Origin: Isoetes taiwanensis
Taxonomy: Eukaryota; Streptophyta; Lycopodiopsida; Isoetales; Isoetaceae
Length of the DNA: 64,000 nucleotides
Assembly (NCBI GenBank): GCA_021234155.1
Contig: JAJEKV010000035.1
Coordinates: 1,862,001 to 1,926,000, forward strand
Reading direction: 5' to 3'
The notes beneath the pieces were generated by a model, which did not search any database, was not told the DNA's origin, and saw nothing but the letters and a program-made list of their open reading frames with translations. Below are positions 11,187-22,935 of this stretch, in pieces. Each line of letters starts with the position of its first letter. Within the stretch, counting starts at the first letter, position 1. Both the position numbers and the translations under genes were made by a program.

Positions 11187-12863
11187 ATGCCTCCTCCTCC
11201 GACGGAAGGCGCTAAAAGACTTCAATCAAAGGTTATTCCTTCCTCCGATTCTGCCATCCTCGACCGCAGGTGAGCACGCTGTATATTCATTATTCTATTT
11301 AGGCTTTATATTCAAGCTAATTTCAATCCTGTTTGAGTTTTAAAAATCCTCGAAGACCATGCGAACCTCCATTCTGCATCATGTTTTCTGTCACATCGGC
11401 CAGTAAAAATGGCGAGAAGTTGTAGGTTATTTGTAAGGGTTGATGTTTTAGAGCGTATCAACTGACATCTAAGACCACTTTGGCGAGCTGTAAAATGCAC
11501 CCATTATCAATCTCCCACGCTCATGCTTCACAGTTAAAGATAAATGTAGCCAATAAGAGTGACTAAGTGTCATACTTGTACATGGTGCTACATTTTGAAA
11601 CATCTACAGTTAATTCCTTAGCAATCAATAACCTTTCCCTTCAGCACGCATCTCTTAAAGATTTATTAACAAACTGTACTCGTTGGGTGGTCAATATATT
11701 CTTTTGCAAATTGAATATTTTTTGTTACTTATATTATATAGCCCAGAGAGGAATCGGAGAAAAGGAAAATGGACAACCGAGAGGCCAGATGCAGAAGTTG
11801 CCAATATAATTTCCACTGAGGAAGATGGTAAACGCAGACGCCGCTTACAAGACCCTCTCCCTCTTGAAGATCCTGCAGATGCTCTGCATGCAGAGTCTGG
11901 AGGACGTGTATTTAAAAGAGGCAGACGTGACAGGGGGGATCCTTCTGATGTTCCAGAACACAATATAGATCCTGAATATGTCCCCCGTTCAGGCTATTTT
12001 TTTGAGGTACATTTTTTCTGTAGAATTGGTGAAAGACGTGTGCTAGTTGCTTTTATTTCCATGTAAGTTGCTTTTATTTCCATGTAAGTCTTGTATTTTC
12101 TTTTCAGCATGATGATAGAAGCCGCCGAGCGTTCACACAAAACTCAAGGTTCCCACAAAACTCAAGGCGCAGATCTTTTGGTATATCCACATGCTTGCTA
12201 TCTAGGTTGGAAATTAGAAAGGAAACTAGTTTTATTTTGCATGAAGCACTAATTTTGTCATAATATCGAACATGTTTGTGAGATTATGGTCACATGAGCC
12301 ACTTTAGCTGATATCGAATTGGTAGCAACTTTGAAGATTGGCGGCATGGAAGCAGCAGCGGGCGTAGGGACGATCACTGGTCTGCAGAAGCGCAAACCCA
12401 AGAAGTCAGTGATAAGAAGACAGATGGTCGATGGAACCATGATAGATTTTTAGAACAAGAAGCTGAGAAAGACACTGATAGAAAGAAGGAAGGGAAACCA
12501 GAACTGCAAGACAGTTTGAAAGAAAGGGAAGGGGAAAAGAAAAGTGAACCATTGAGGAATTCCGAAAATTCTAATGTAGAACCTCAAAGAATTGATAGAG
12601 GCAAATTTGAGAGGAGGCCAGGCAACTATCCCGATGATCGTAGATTTCCAGGGAGAGAAGACCGCAATAGAGGTATTTGGGCTGAAAGGAGCCGAGGAGG
12701 CAGAGGCCGGAGGTTTGCTGGGAGAGGGTGGGGAGGAAGAGATAATGAGGGGCATGCTCATGACAAGTGGAAACATGATATGTTTGAGGAATCCAATGAC
12801 ATCAGCAGGGCAAAGCTAGAGGAGGAAAGAATGGCCAAGATAGAAGCCCTTCTTGCTGCATGA
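11187..12863 (+). CDS. Barentsz/CASC3-like eIF4AIII-binding protein
   Basis: Plant homologues of Barentsz/MLN51 bind eIF4AIII in the exon junction complex and act in mRNA surveillance and localisation. Exon 1 is 11187-11269 (MPPPPTEGAKRLQSK...), exon 2 is 11742-12006, exon 3 starts at 12108, and exon 4 ends at the stop at 12863. Exons 1-2-3 join in frame with GT/AG. Exon 2 ends in the SELOR core PEYVPRSGYFFE and exon 3 continues HDDRSRR, so the core YFFEHDDR is split by an intron. Exon 4 has GRWNHDRFLEQE, an RG/RGG-rich stretch and a WKHDMFEE...AKIEALLAA end. The exon 3/4 junction is unsettled: the obvious donor at 12180 leaves a phase that does not fit any stop-free acceptor. A donor at 12148 (AAG/gttccc) with the acceptor at 12325 keeps frame. 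Total is about 310-320 aa. Start chosen as the first ATG of the exon. Likely functional. Confidence 0.85.
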
Positions 12864-13442
12864 AATGAATTGGCACAAACTGTTCTGTCTTCAATTTATG
12901 GCTGTAGTTTATTGATATTTTGGAAATGTTCCTCTGGTTGTAGTAGGTGATTGTTATGCATCTAATGTTTTTGTAATGTTAAAGAAAATGGCACTCGTGT
13001 ATAACCTCAATTTAATTTGCAAAGTGTTATGAATATGCGCACTTGTGGCAGTCACAGGTGCTTTATGGAGATCATATAGCTAAGGCTTGTCAGATGTGTT
13101 GAGTTCAGTTTATGTGATTCTAAAAAACTTGTGACAAAGAAGTACCATCTAAAAGGTTGATCGCAAATCAGGTTAAGGAGAATAATGCTCATCTAAACAT
13201 CACAATGCGTGTAGTGTGATTTGTTGAGATATCCTGATTTTTTGGGTTGATAAATTAGTTTTACTTGTTTAAGTGAACAATTCAATTGCAGTTTATAGTG
13301 TTTCGTGTTGCCCATATCGATCCCCAATCACCTGCCATCTGCTGTCCTTTATAATTTCCATGCTCTCATCTCAGCATATGTAATTGTTGTAGATCGATTT
13401 TATTGTTACTTTTTTTTTTTTTGTGAAATTTGTGAGACGTGT
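12864..13442. other. 3' UTR and intergenic
   Basis: AT-rich, includes likely polyadenylation context for the CASC3-like gene, and a 13-T run near 13410. No further gene seen. Confidence 0.5.
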
Positions 13443-14400
13443 TTAATATTCTTTTGAGCATTCTTTGATTCTTCTTTTCACATCAACAATTCTTTGATTC
13501 GTTCCCAAGAATAAATCATTTTCCCATTTTGACATCACCTCCATTGCGACAATAAAATTCACTAACTCTCCTTTGCAACCATGTGCATCAACCAAAGAAT
13601 TAAGACCGCTACCAAATTTGTTTACCAAGTGATTTAACCATTGGGATGGTTTAGAATAAAAGAACTTTATATAACAAGGATAATCTGTTGGGCTAAACAA
13701 CTTTGAACCCTCCAAAATATCCATTTTCATCAAGCCTTTTCTTCAATAAGCCAGCTTTACATCTCCCTTCCCCAATGCAACCTTCCTTATAACTCAGCAC
13801 ACAATGAGGCCAAAATGTAAAGTATGATGAACATGTACCATATCTTGGTTGTTCGTAAATTGCACATGTCCATGCTCCTTTATAGCTTGCGACAATAAAA
13901 TTCACTCCATCTCCCTTCCCCAATGCAACCTTCCTTATAACTCAGCACACAATGAGGCCAAAATGTAAAGTATGATGAACATGTACCATATCTTGGTTGT
14001 TCGTAAATTGCACATGTCCATGCTCCTTTATAGCTTGCGACAATAAAATTCACTCACTCTCCTTTGCAGCCATGTGCATCAACCAAAGAATTAAGACCGC
14101 TACCAAATTTGTTTACCAAGTGATTTAACCATTGGGATGCTTTAGAATAAAAGAACTTTACATAACGAGGATAATCCTTTGGCTAAAAACAATTTTGCAC
14201 CTTCAAAAATATCCATTTTCATCAAACCTTTTCTTCAATAAGTCAATCATAAGCTTTACATCTCCCTTCCCCCCAATGCAATGCAAGCTTCCTTATCACC
14301 AAAGACACAATGAGAAAATGTAAAGTATGGACATGTACCATATCTTGGTTGTTCGTAAATTGCACCCGTCCAGCTTGCAAGAATTATGTTATATATGGTG
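13443..14400. repeat. Nested direct repeats (R1-R2-R2-R1-R2')
   Basis: R2 (atctcccttcccc...cttgcgacaataaaattcac) lies at 13761-13908 and 13909-14056, exactly 148 bp apart, with a diverged third copy from about 14259 to 14380. R1 (gcgacaataaaattcact...ccattttcatcaa) lies at 13546-13760 and 14037-14258, 491 bp apart. Minus-strand open frames through R1 (GSGLNSLVDAHGCKGELVNF) are coding-like but match nothing I recognise. Unequal crossing-over within one parent repeat explains the order. Confidence 0.8.
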
Positions 14401-15516
14401 CATCTTGTCCAAATTCTCCCACCAAATATTGCATTTGGAAAGCATTAAACAATTGCTTCAAACTATGATGACTTCAATTCAAAGAACTTGGAATCATATC
14501 TTATTACGCCTTCATTGTCCATATGAACCTTAACAAGATCATTTAGCTGGTTGAGGTATTCCCAGCTCATTGCCCTGTGATCCTTCTTGGCTTGTCATCT
14601 AGATTCTTGGAAACCTTATGCGTTTCCATATTCAAATTCAAGATCTTGGCATGTTCCTTACACTAAAAAAAGACGACATGTAATGCATTTTGTTATACAA
14701 TCTTACACATGTGCCACTGATCTTACACATGTGAAGACTCATTTATTTTATTTCCAAAACAGAAACCTTATAAAGTTTCCTTCTAATTTGGAAACTATAT
14801 ATAGTTTTCAACAAAGGAAACCTAATGTAGTATCCAGGGAAATCAAATGTTGTTTCAAGAGCTAGATTAGGTTTCCATTGAAACTACATTAAATTTCAAT
14901 AAGAAACCTCATAAGGTTTCCAGCAAACTCCAACCCAAATCGGGAGCGAAAAAAAACCATCGATATATTTCTTTCTCATCTAGTCCACGCTTCCACAATT
15001 GGGCCCATTAGCCTCATAACTCTTAAAGCATCTCCCAACGCTACCAAAGCGTAAGACCACGTTAGGAGAAGGCGCAGGTTCACTGATAGGGCCACTAAGA
15101 CATCGATTCCAACTGCACACTAGCTAACAGAATAGTCCACACGGCAATTCTTCAAGCAGAGCTTGGTAGTGCCAGAGTTGGGCAATGCTATCGTTAAGGA
15201 AGAAATTAAATTGGGCAAGCTTGTTAATAAAATCCAAGACGACACGAAGGAGATCTTTAGGGCACCAACAAAGGTAAGCAAATGCATTTATTTGTTTTCT
15301 TCTAGCAGAATGATCGGGGAGGGTACCTTTGTACCTTTGTACCTCTGCCATGGCCATCAACTTTCCCAGTGACGCTTTGTAGTGTTAGTAGAGACGCCAC
15401 TTACGAGTGAATAATACCATATTACCTTATCCTTCTATAGGTGCCAACGTTTTCCTCATTTGGCCTAGGCTGATGGCTAGGATGGTCATAAATAAAATAG
15501 AATATTTCTTTGGAGC
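14401..15516. other. Non-coding; short inverted sequences
   Basis: Between 14740 and 14930, gaaacct / aggtttc motifs occur repeatedly in both orientations (ggaaactatatatagttttc; aggaaacctaatg; tagattaggtttcc), giving a weak hairpin reminiscent of a MITE. Short frames near 15120-15370 have no recognisable domain. Confidence 0.35.
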
Positions 15517-16196
15517 ATGGCTAGGTTACCCTTCAAACCTTCTATGGGGTCCATAAACAGAAAGCATCAAAACAAAGAAAACGCAAAAAGCAGCAGAGTG
15601 AATGAAGAAATTAACAAGGAGGTTCAGGCTGAAGCACAGAACAATGCAGCAGACAACATTAGAGCAAATGAAGGAGTCAATAATGAAGTTCAGGATCAAG
15701 CTTAGAATAATGCAGCAGAGCACACTAGAAATCTACAATCTATGCCATCTTCAAGGAGAAAAGCAAAGCCTAAGAAATCAAAGAGAAAAGAACAAGATCC
15801 AGTCCCCCCCCACGGACCCCTAAAAAGATAAGAATGGCAAAACTTATAAGAACCAGGCACTGATGGAAATAAGGTATTTCAAAGGCATCTGAGATTCCTC
15901 ATCTCAAAGCTGTCATTTGTTCGGTTGTGCAAGGAGATTTTGCAAGAGAGATATGAAATGCTAAAAAAGATCAGGAAGAGTTATATGGCTAAAGGATATG
16001 CATACCATGGAATCTTAGTGATTGATCGAATCACTGCAAATGCTTTTAATGCACTGCAAGAGGCAACAAACATTTAATAAGCTTGTTTATAGATGCAGTA
16101 AAGTGTGCTATCCATGTAAAAAGAATTACAGTGACAGAAAAAGGCTTTAACCTTGCTCGCCACTTTAGTGATTGTTCCTCTTGGGGTTCAGGGTGA
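15517..16196 (+). pseudogene. Decayed histone H3 variant, CENH3-like
   Basis: An ATG at 15517 opens a 60-odd residue polar tail with two near-copies of a (N/K)EVQ...A.NNAA unit, followed by a basic stretch (RRKAKPKKSKRK). The tail has a TAG at 15703 and a shift in the C run near 15806. The histone fold follows in shifted frames: ALMEIRYFKG, then HLRFLISKLSFVRLCKEI, a long insert, IDRITANAFNALQEATN, then after another shift HLISLFIDAVKCAIHVKRIT and FNLARHF, ending at a stop at 16194-16196. This matches H3 helix alphaN, alpha1, alpha2 (ALQEA..LF.D..LCAIH.KR) and the alpha3 end. A non-canonical tail, long loop 1 and the I(N/D)R.TA.A pattern point to the centromeric variant. No introns are seen, so a processed copy is likely. 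H3 family is firm; CENH3 identity is inference. Confidence 0.75.
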
Positions 16197-16318
16197 CATG
16201 CACATGTCCAACTGTTTAGCTTTATTACAGACTTTTATGCTTACTTATACTTCTATTTTGAGGCACACATAATCTTGCTTTAAACATCTATTATAAATAT
16301 GTTTTTGCTACGAGATAA
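16197..16318. other. Short spacer after the H3 relic
   Basis: No feature. Could be the remnant 3' UTR of the retrocopied transcript. Confidence 0.3.
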
Positions 16319-16630
16319 TTTGAAAAGGCTTCAACTTGCAAAAAATCTTCTCCTTTTAAGTGTTGCTGTCTTAGATCTGGTATGTTCTAAATCTGGTTTT
16401 TAAATCTGGCAGTCTCTATTGTTGTCTTAAATCTAGTGTGTTTCCAAGATACTACAAACAAGAGCGAGCATTTATTTGAAAAGGCTTCAAATTGCAAAAA
16501 ATCTTCTTCTTTTAAGTGTTTTTGTCTTAAATCTGGTATGTTCCAAATCTGATTTTCAAATTTGGTAGTCTCTATTGTTGTCTTAAATCTGGTGTGTTTC
16601 TAGATACTACAAACAAGAGCGAGCATTTAC
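16319..16630. repeat. Tandem duplication, 156-bp unit x2
   Basis: The unit tttgaaaaggcttcaa...gagcgagcattta spans 16319-16474 and 16475-16630 with about 7-10 differences. The stretch 16631-17003 is plain AT-rich sequence. Confidence 0.9.
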
Positions 16631-17003
16631 TTTCCTGTTAGCTTGGATATAGTTGTTATAGGATTTGTGACAATAGATAGAACTTGTGACAACAAATATC
16701 TTCATTTAACAGATGGGCTATTGGCCTTTTCTTACTTGGTCAAGTTCCCGAATTGCTCAAGGTCTTTCTTAGTTTTCGATCTTGAATTTTGCAGAGCATC
16801 TTTCTGAAGTAATTCCATGATTGGAGAGTATGGTTGTAAAACTCATTTTGGTTATAATTTGCACAAATTTCGATGTTACAACTTTTATGGTGAACAACTT
16901 GTTGGTAAGTGAATTAATCCGAACCAAACGATGGCAAAATAACTCTTTACATTTTTATTTTTATTTTTTTTGAAGTCAAGATATTTAAATTTTATTAATA
17001 AGT

Positions 17004-17008
17004 AAAAT
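17004..17008. repeat. Target-site duplication, left (AAAAT)
   Basis: AAAAT directly precedes the 5' LTR and recurs at 22931-22935 directly after the 3' LTR. Five bases is the expected length for Ty3/gypsy integration. Confidence 0.8.
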
Positions 17009-17621
17009 TGTTACGGCTTTATGCCGGCTAGGGGGAGTGGCTCATGCTCAACTCAGAAGAAAGAAAATATGTTTTAAAGAAAGTAGATAAGTTGTCAAGG
17101 GGTAGGCTAGAAGTTAGTCAACACTTTATAAGATTTTAAGGAAATGTGAGCCAAGGTATTAACGGCCGTGGCTGATAACAGGCCGCAAGGCTTGGTTCCA
17201 AAACCGGCTGTAACTGAACCGCCCAAGCTCCGACTAGTCCGAAAAAGGCCAATCCGCATTTGCAGATGATCGGATCTAAGATATTTGTGGCCGAACTATC
17301 CTATTCCATAATTATCTATAACCTTTAATTAGGGAAAAGGGAGCTGGGTAAAAGGTCTGACTCTGTTTCCTATAAAAGGAACGGTGAATGCTGAAGGGAA
17401 CTCATTCTACCGCCAATTTCGATCTTGGGTGCACATGTCGCTTTCTAGCTCTAGTTCTTGTAGAAGTTTTGATTGGTGAACTCTAGTACCGAGTTGAGCT
17501 AAGCAAGATAACGATTTCTTGCGAAGACTGAGCCCGGTTGGGTGGAAGATTTTCTCCTAAAGGCTGGAGTATTGTTTGAGTCTTAAATTGTTTGCCTCTT
17601 AGAGTTTAGTGTGTTGTATCA
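17009..17621 (+). repeat. 5' LTR (613 bp)
   Basis: Starts tgttacggctttatgcc and ends gtgttgtatca. A TATA box (tataaaag) sits at 17371-17378. It lacks a roughly 29-bp AT-rich segment present in the 3' LTR after ggggtaggctag. Several LTR-LTR differences are at CAG/CTG sites. Confidence 0.92.
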
Positions 17622-17624
17622 ATT

Positions 17625-17637
17625 TGGTATCAGAGCC
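17625..17637 (+). other. Primer binding site, initiator Met tRNA type
   Basis: TGGTATCAGAGCC begins three bases after the LTR end. This matches the 3' end complement of plant initiator tRNA-Met, the usual PBS of plant LTR elements. Confidence 0.92.
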
Positions 17638-20600
17638 AAGTTTCGAAGCCATTGGAAGTTGTGGGCAAAGTCTGTCGGATTAGATATGGGAGATTACTGT
17701 ATGCAGGGGATTATCTTTAACCTCTAGGCTTGACTGAGGAAGCCGTTTGCAGTCTGAATCTATGCAATTCTTCATGGCCAACAATTTTTGTTTGGATTGA
17801 AGAGGCGGATCTGCACTTTTGACAAGAATGTCTGGATTCTGGTTAGATAGTAGCTTTTATTTTTGGTAGATGAGGACGAAGATCTGGCCTTTTCTGGTTG
17901 AACTACATCCAACGCTGGCATCTTACAAGAAAGTTCAAAACAAGTTTTCGTACCTAGAGCGTAAGACTTATTTGAGGGGCTTAAAGAACCCTTGTGTATT
18001 AGCAGTGAATAGAATCCAGTGACCAGAAAAGATAGACATGCCTGTATATATCCTCAAAGATTAGGAGAGGCTACAACAGGATTGCGTGGATGCAATGCAA
18101 TAGGAGCTTACAGAGTTTAGAATATTACAAATTGCATAGATAGCTCCAACTGACCTATGAAGAGGGATTCTATAAAGGAATAGGAACAACATTTGGCAGT
18201 TTTCCATGTGCCTGTGTCTGAAATGGAGAAGACAAGTGAGATGCAATCAAGCACAATCTATTGTGAAGCGATTGGTGCAACCAATGCCTCCATCATCAAG
18301 TTATAAGCCAGCTTCAAGAGACACAGAAGAAAGTTCTGCAGATGATGACTGCCAGAAGGAATCTCCAAAATTGTCAGGACCAGGACCCTAATAATGTGAA
18401 TGATGACTTTGATGAACCTCTCAAACTGAGCTTATACATGGTTGAAGAACATGAACATGAACAAAATAAGTCTGATGCAAGTTCATTGCAAACGAAACAT
18501 GATGGAGGACATATATCCAAGGGAAGGAAAGGCAAGGAAATGGCTTTGGATATAAATTACCTTGAGCAGGCTTATGGGGCTTCACTAGAACCTGTGGAGC
18601 TTGTCGATACTTTGCACAATTTTCTTTGGTCCAACCCTTCCTATTCCAAAGCTGTCTCAAAAAGGGCCATTTTGGAAACACAATTAGTAGGCCCTTATAT
18701 TGATCCTTTAGGGTTACCAACTCAGCTTTGGCTCCTTTAAATTTAGCCCCTCGCCCTCTTATTGGTCAAAGTACAAACAATCTTATGGGGCTTTTCTCAA
18801 AAAGTTTGTTCTAAAAAGGGATGTTATTGTTTTTGAATATGAGAAGGTTCCAAAGCAAAGCGGTTCCTCGTGATCTATTCCTCGCCCAAAAATTAGAATA
18901 GGGAACGTAACATGTCTATGAGCTTGAAACTTTCCATCCACTTACCATTCTCGTTGAACTTTATTAGCTCAGATGGAGAAAGAAAAGCAGAAAATATGTT
19001 TGGGAAGTCGTGGCTGTTGAGAAGAAGCTGACAGATGGTGACAATGCCATTTTGCATGTCAGAATTATAGAATTGTAGTAGACAAGAATAGGTTTCGCAG
19101 AGCTAGAAATGGCAGTGCAACACCTTCAAATGCTATAGAACATTATGTATCTGATGTTAATGATTCATAGCAAACGGGCATACATATGCATTATTTGATG
19201 CAGATGGCATATGAAAACAAGTTGCAGCTTTAAAAGTTGGTTCTTGGGGTCATTGATCTTATGAGATGCTATACATGGGACAAGCAATTTTGGAGTGTCA
19301 CAAACCTCTTGGATGGGAGAGATAATAATTGGCTTGATAGAACAAAGTTGTGAACCTTTTAAGCAGTCTTAAAACGGAAGGCCACTTATTATTATCCCTA
19401 GAGACTTAAACTCTATTCCAAGCAACGAAGTATGAGAGTGTTACTGGGGTTGTTGAAGGGACACAAATCAAGGAATCGAAAGCAGACGACCTCTCACTCA
19501 AGAACTAACTATAGCGTAACGCCAATTTGAGCCATGATTTAGACACACAGACGCACAGACATGTGATCCTGGACAAGCATATCTTGCAAAGTCTGATCCA
19601 GACATGTTCTTCTATAGTTGGTTATGATGTGTTTGAATCGTTGATGTATTTCCAAGGACGTCCACTTGGAATATCTGTTTCACTTGATTCTGCGGATCAC
19701 CAACATTAGTAAGTTTAGTTCCGTATACAAGGACCTTGTTCATCATTTAATGGAGGAATGCCATAAATGACGAGACAATCTTTGGTTTTATGTGGTAGAC
19801 CAATATACATGCATTGCAACGGCTTACACAATCTTAAAGGAATCAGACAATGATGTGTATGTTTTCTACATGGCAAGAAATTGAGCTTCCGGGGAGTTTA
19901 TTGTCCGAAAGAAACCTGGGAATCAAAACCTTCCAATAATATTTTCACGTAGATAGTTATTTGGAGGAGGCATTCAAAGTGCGGGTATTGCCGAATGCTC
20001 TTTTCGGGAGTCGTTGGACTTCTTCTCCTGGAAAAATCGCCTGTACAATGGTTTGGGAAGATCCACTTAAGGTTTGGTCTCATTATTATGGTCATCCAAG
20101 ATGGGTTTGACAAAGCTTTCAGGGTTACTAACTCTAGCTCTAGTGAGCCGATATTTGTTGGCTTCAACACTACAATGAGGATATATATATATACAAGTGG
20201 AAAAAGGACGTGATAAAGTGCAAAGGTAGCCACTGGAAATGGAGAATGGACTTTAACGTGCTGACACTAGAGTTATTTGAGAATAGCTACGATGGTGAAT
20301 GGAACATTGACATAGGGAATTTTAGGAATTCAAGGTTCATGTTAGCTGGAGACAATACCTATGACTAAGACTAAGATGCAGTCGATAAAGGGGAACTTTA
20401 AAGGTGGTTGTGTAGAAAGTCTACACATAAATTGCCAATGTGGTACCAATGGGATGGTCTAAGAAATTCTAGGAAAAAAATCTAGCGGCATATACAAACA
20501 AGAAGATTGGAAATTAACAAGGTCTAGAAAGGACAAATCTTTGCACGATTAACTAGGGAGAAGCTCAATAAAAGCATTTGATCAGGGATAACCTCACTAT

Positions 20601-21024
20601 ACAAAATTATGCTAAAGCAGTGACAAGTGATGCAGAGAATTCCATGAGGATATATATGCTTGCATGCCTAAGGAAAGAAGCTGATGGCATTAGAGTTAAA
20701 ATCTGAATGAAATAATGACTCTTCCTATCGATTCATACGTTAGCCATGTAAAATATTTGGCAATGGTAGAGATAATAACTAATAATTTATCTCAATGTTA
20801 TGCTCATCGATAAGTGGTCGAGGACGATCCATTTTGAAAAGAGAATTTCCACGCATGGATATAAAAGAATGTTAGGAGATCATCTTACAGAGTGCGAAAG
20901 TCAGAATGGAACAGGAATTTTACATGAGTTACTCAGACGTATAGGTCAAAAGGATACATGAACGCCATGATCTTCCACATTCTAGACATAGAGGCAATCA
21001 AACTACTTTGATCACTGCGAAGGG

Positions 21025-21185
21025 ATGTTTTATTGGTATAAACTTGAAAGAAATGTTCAGAAGTATGTAGAAGCTTGTATTGTTTGTCAACAAATCAAAG
21101 CCTCTACTACCAAGCCTACCAGACTTATTCAGTTTTTGTCGATTCCTATGAAAGCTTGGAAACACATCACAAAGTCAACTCAAAA
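21025..21185 (+). pseudogene. Integrase zinc-binding fragment of the gypsy element
   Basis: An open stretch reads FYWYKLERNVQKYVEAC, then IVCQQIKASTTKPTRL and PMKAWKHIT. This is the CxxC half of the HHCC zinc domain and the start of the gypsy integrase core. The following core (SDRDP region) is visible only as VERPDAIIIDRDPLF-like remnants near 21300. Confidence 0.8.
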
Positions 21186-21529
21186 GAATGACTAGATTTG
21201 GACAGTTGTGGGCAAGTTGTCTAAACAGGTTTTACCTTCTCCAATGCAGATCGAGCATGATAGTTCCTCGAGCAAGCGAGTTTTTTTCATGAAGGAAAGG
21301 CCTGACGCAATTATAATTGATAGGGATCCATTATTTTTGCAGTAGATTGTGGTATGGACTTATGAAGGATCTAGAAAGATATTCTTTGGAATCTCTAATT
21401 ACGGAACTAGGAGGAGAAATGTTAGCTTCGGATGAAGTAACAAGTGACTTTACAAACATTCTACAAAAAGTAAAGAAAACTTGTACCAAAAAGAGCCCAT
21501 AATTAGCGATTTCTATACTTGCGAGGAAA

Positions 21530-21892
21530 TGAAGGAAAGTTGACTATGGAAAAGGTCAATGTGTCTGGATACATATTTCAGAAAAAAAAAAAAAAATGGG
21601 TAATAGGTATATTAAATTGGCTCTTAGGTAATATGGCCCATTCAAATTGACGAGGGAAGTCACTGAGAAGGCTTATCGTTTGCATTTCTATAGTAAATGG
21701 ACTAACTTGCATCCAGTTTTTAATGTTAGAATACTAATGCCCTATAAGGGAAGTGAAATTTTTCATGAGATTTTGCAGAAAATGGAACACGCAGAACCTC
21801 CTAACATTAAAGGAGACAAGGAGGTGCTAGAGATGCTCATCAAGATAAGGAGACACAAACTTCTTTTTATCAAAGAAATATCTAAAGATTGA
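21530..21892 (+). pseudogene. Post-integrase C-terminal region of the gypsy element
   Basis: This reads KLALR.YGPFKLTREVTEKAYRLHFYSKW, then TNLHPVFNVRILMPYKGSE and PNIKGDKEVLEMLIKIRRHK. It is the GPY/F-type domain followed by a chromodomain-like approach (LPSKWTNLHPVFNV is typical). The true chromodomain end is truncated at a stop at 21890. An A run near 21580 interrupts the frame. Confidence 0.75.
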
Positions 21893-21939
21893 TATGTGCT
21901 GGTGTGAGTTAGAATCTTTATTAATGATTTAAAAGAGTC

Positions 21940-22200
21940 AAGACCTCTAAAAGAATTGAGTCCAGTCCTAAAAGAACTGGAATGAACGTCTCTAAAGGAA
22001 TTGAGATGAACTCTAAAGGAACTGAGGCCATTCCTAAAAGAACTGGAATGAACGTCTCTAAAGGAATTGAGATGAAAGACCTCTAAAGGAACTGAGGCCA
22101 TTCCTAAAAGAACTGGAATGAACATCTCTAAAAGAAAGAAAAAAAAAAAAAAAAAAAAAAAAACTCTAAAGGAAGTGAGCTGATTTCTAAATGAACTGGA
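21940..22200. repeat. Minisatellite inside the gypsy element, with poly-A tract
   Basis: Units containing aaaagaactggaatgaac and tctaaaggaattgagatga repeat about three times with roughly 70-78-bp spacing, followed by an A-rich tract at 22138-22163. It is unusual between the pol end and the 3' LTR and probably expanded after insertion. Confidence 0.75.
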
Positions 22201-22265
22201 ATCAACATCTTTAAAAAGAATGAAGCAATTTTTTTTCCTCAAGATTGACGCGGACGTTCAATCTC

Positions 22266-22279
22266 GGGAAGGGAAGGAT
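22266..22279 (+). other. Polypurine tract
   Basis: gggaagggaaggat lies directly before the 3' LTR start, the expected plus-strand primer. Confidence 0.85.
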
Positions 22280-22930
22280 TGTTACGGCTTTATGCCGGCT
22301 AGGGGGAGTGGCTCATGCTCCACTCAGAAGAAAGAAAATATGTTTTAAAGATAGTAGATAAGTTGTCAAGGGGTAGGCTAGATTTTAAGTTATGAATTAT
22401 AATGTTAAAGTTAGTCAACACTTTATAAGATTTTAAGGAAATGTGAGCCAAGATATTAACGGCCGTGGCTAATAACAGGCCACGAGGCTTGGTTCCAAAG
22501 CGGGGTCAGAATCGAACCGCCCAAGCTCCGACTAGTCCAGAAAAGGCCGATCCGCATCTGCAGATGATTGGATCTAAGATATTGTGGCCGAACTACCCTT
22601 TTCCATAATTATCTATAACCTTTAATTAGATTTCAAGGAAAAGGGAGCCGGGTAAAAGGTCTCTCTATTTCCTATAAAAGAAACGGTGAATGCTGAAGGG
22701 AACTCATTCTACTCTGCTCAATTCCGGATCTTGGGTGCACATGCCAGTTTCTAGCTCTAGTTCTTGTAGAAGTTTTGACTGGTGAAGTCTAGTACCGAGT
22801 TGAGCTAAGCAAGATAACGATTTCTTGCGAAGACTTCTGAGCCCAGTTGGGTGGAAGATTTTCTCCTAAAGGCTGGAGTATTGTTTGAGTCTTAAATTGT
22901 TTGCCTCTTAGAGTTTAGTGTGTTGTACCA
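22280..22930 (+). repeat. 3' LTR (651 bp)
   Basis: Starts tgttacggctttatgcc and ends gtgttgtacca. TATA box at 22673-22680. Flanked by AAAAT (22931-22935). Confidence 0.92.
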
Positions 22931-22935
22931 AAAAT

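Larger units (their letters stand above)
17009..22930 (+). mobile_element. Ty3/gypsy LTR retrotransposon, full-length but decayed
   Basis: Boundaries are unambiguous: two related LTRs (17009-17621, 22280-22930), each TG...CA, an initiator-Met tRNA PBS three bases inside, a polypurine tract before the 3' LTR and matching AAAAT flanks. The 5.9-kb element has about 4.6 kb of internal sequence. Order (integrase followed by a tail domain, no envelope seen) and integrase type place it in Ty3/gypsy. Internal frames are broken throughout: gag is not recognisable with confidence (open frames near 18200-18740), the RT/RNase H part is scrambled, and only integrase pieces read clearly. It is not autonomous as read. 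Confidence 0.92.
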
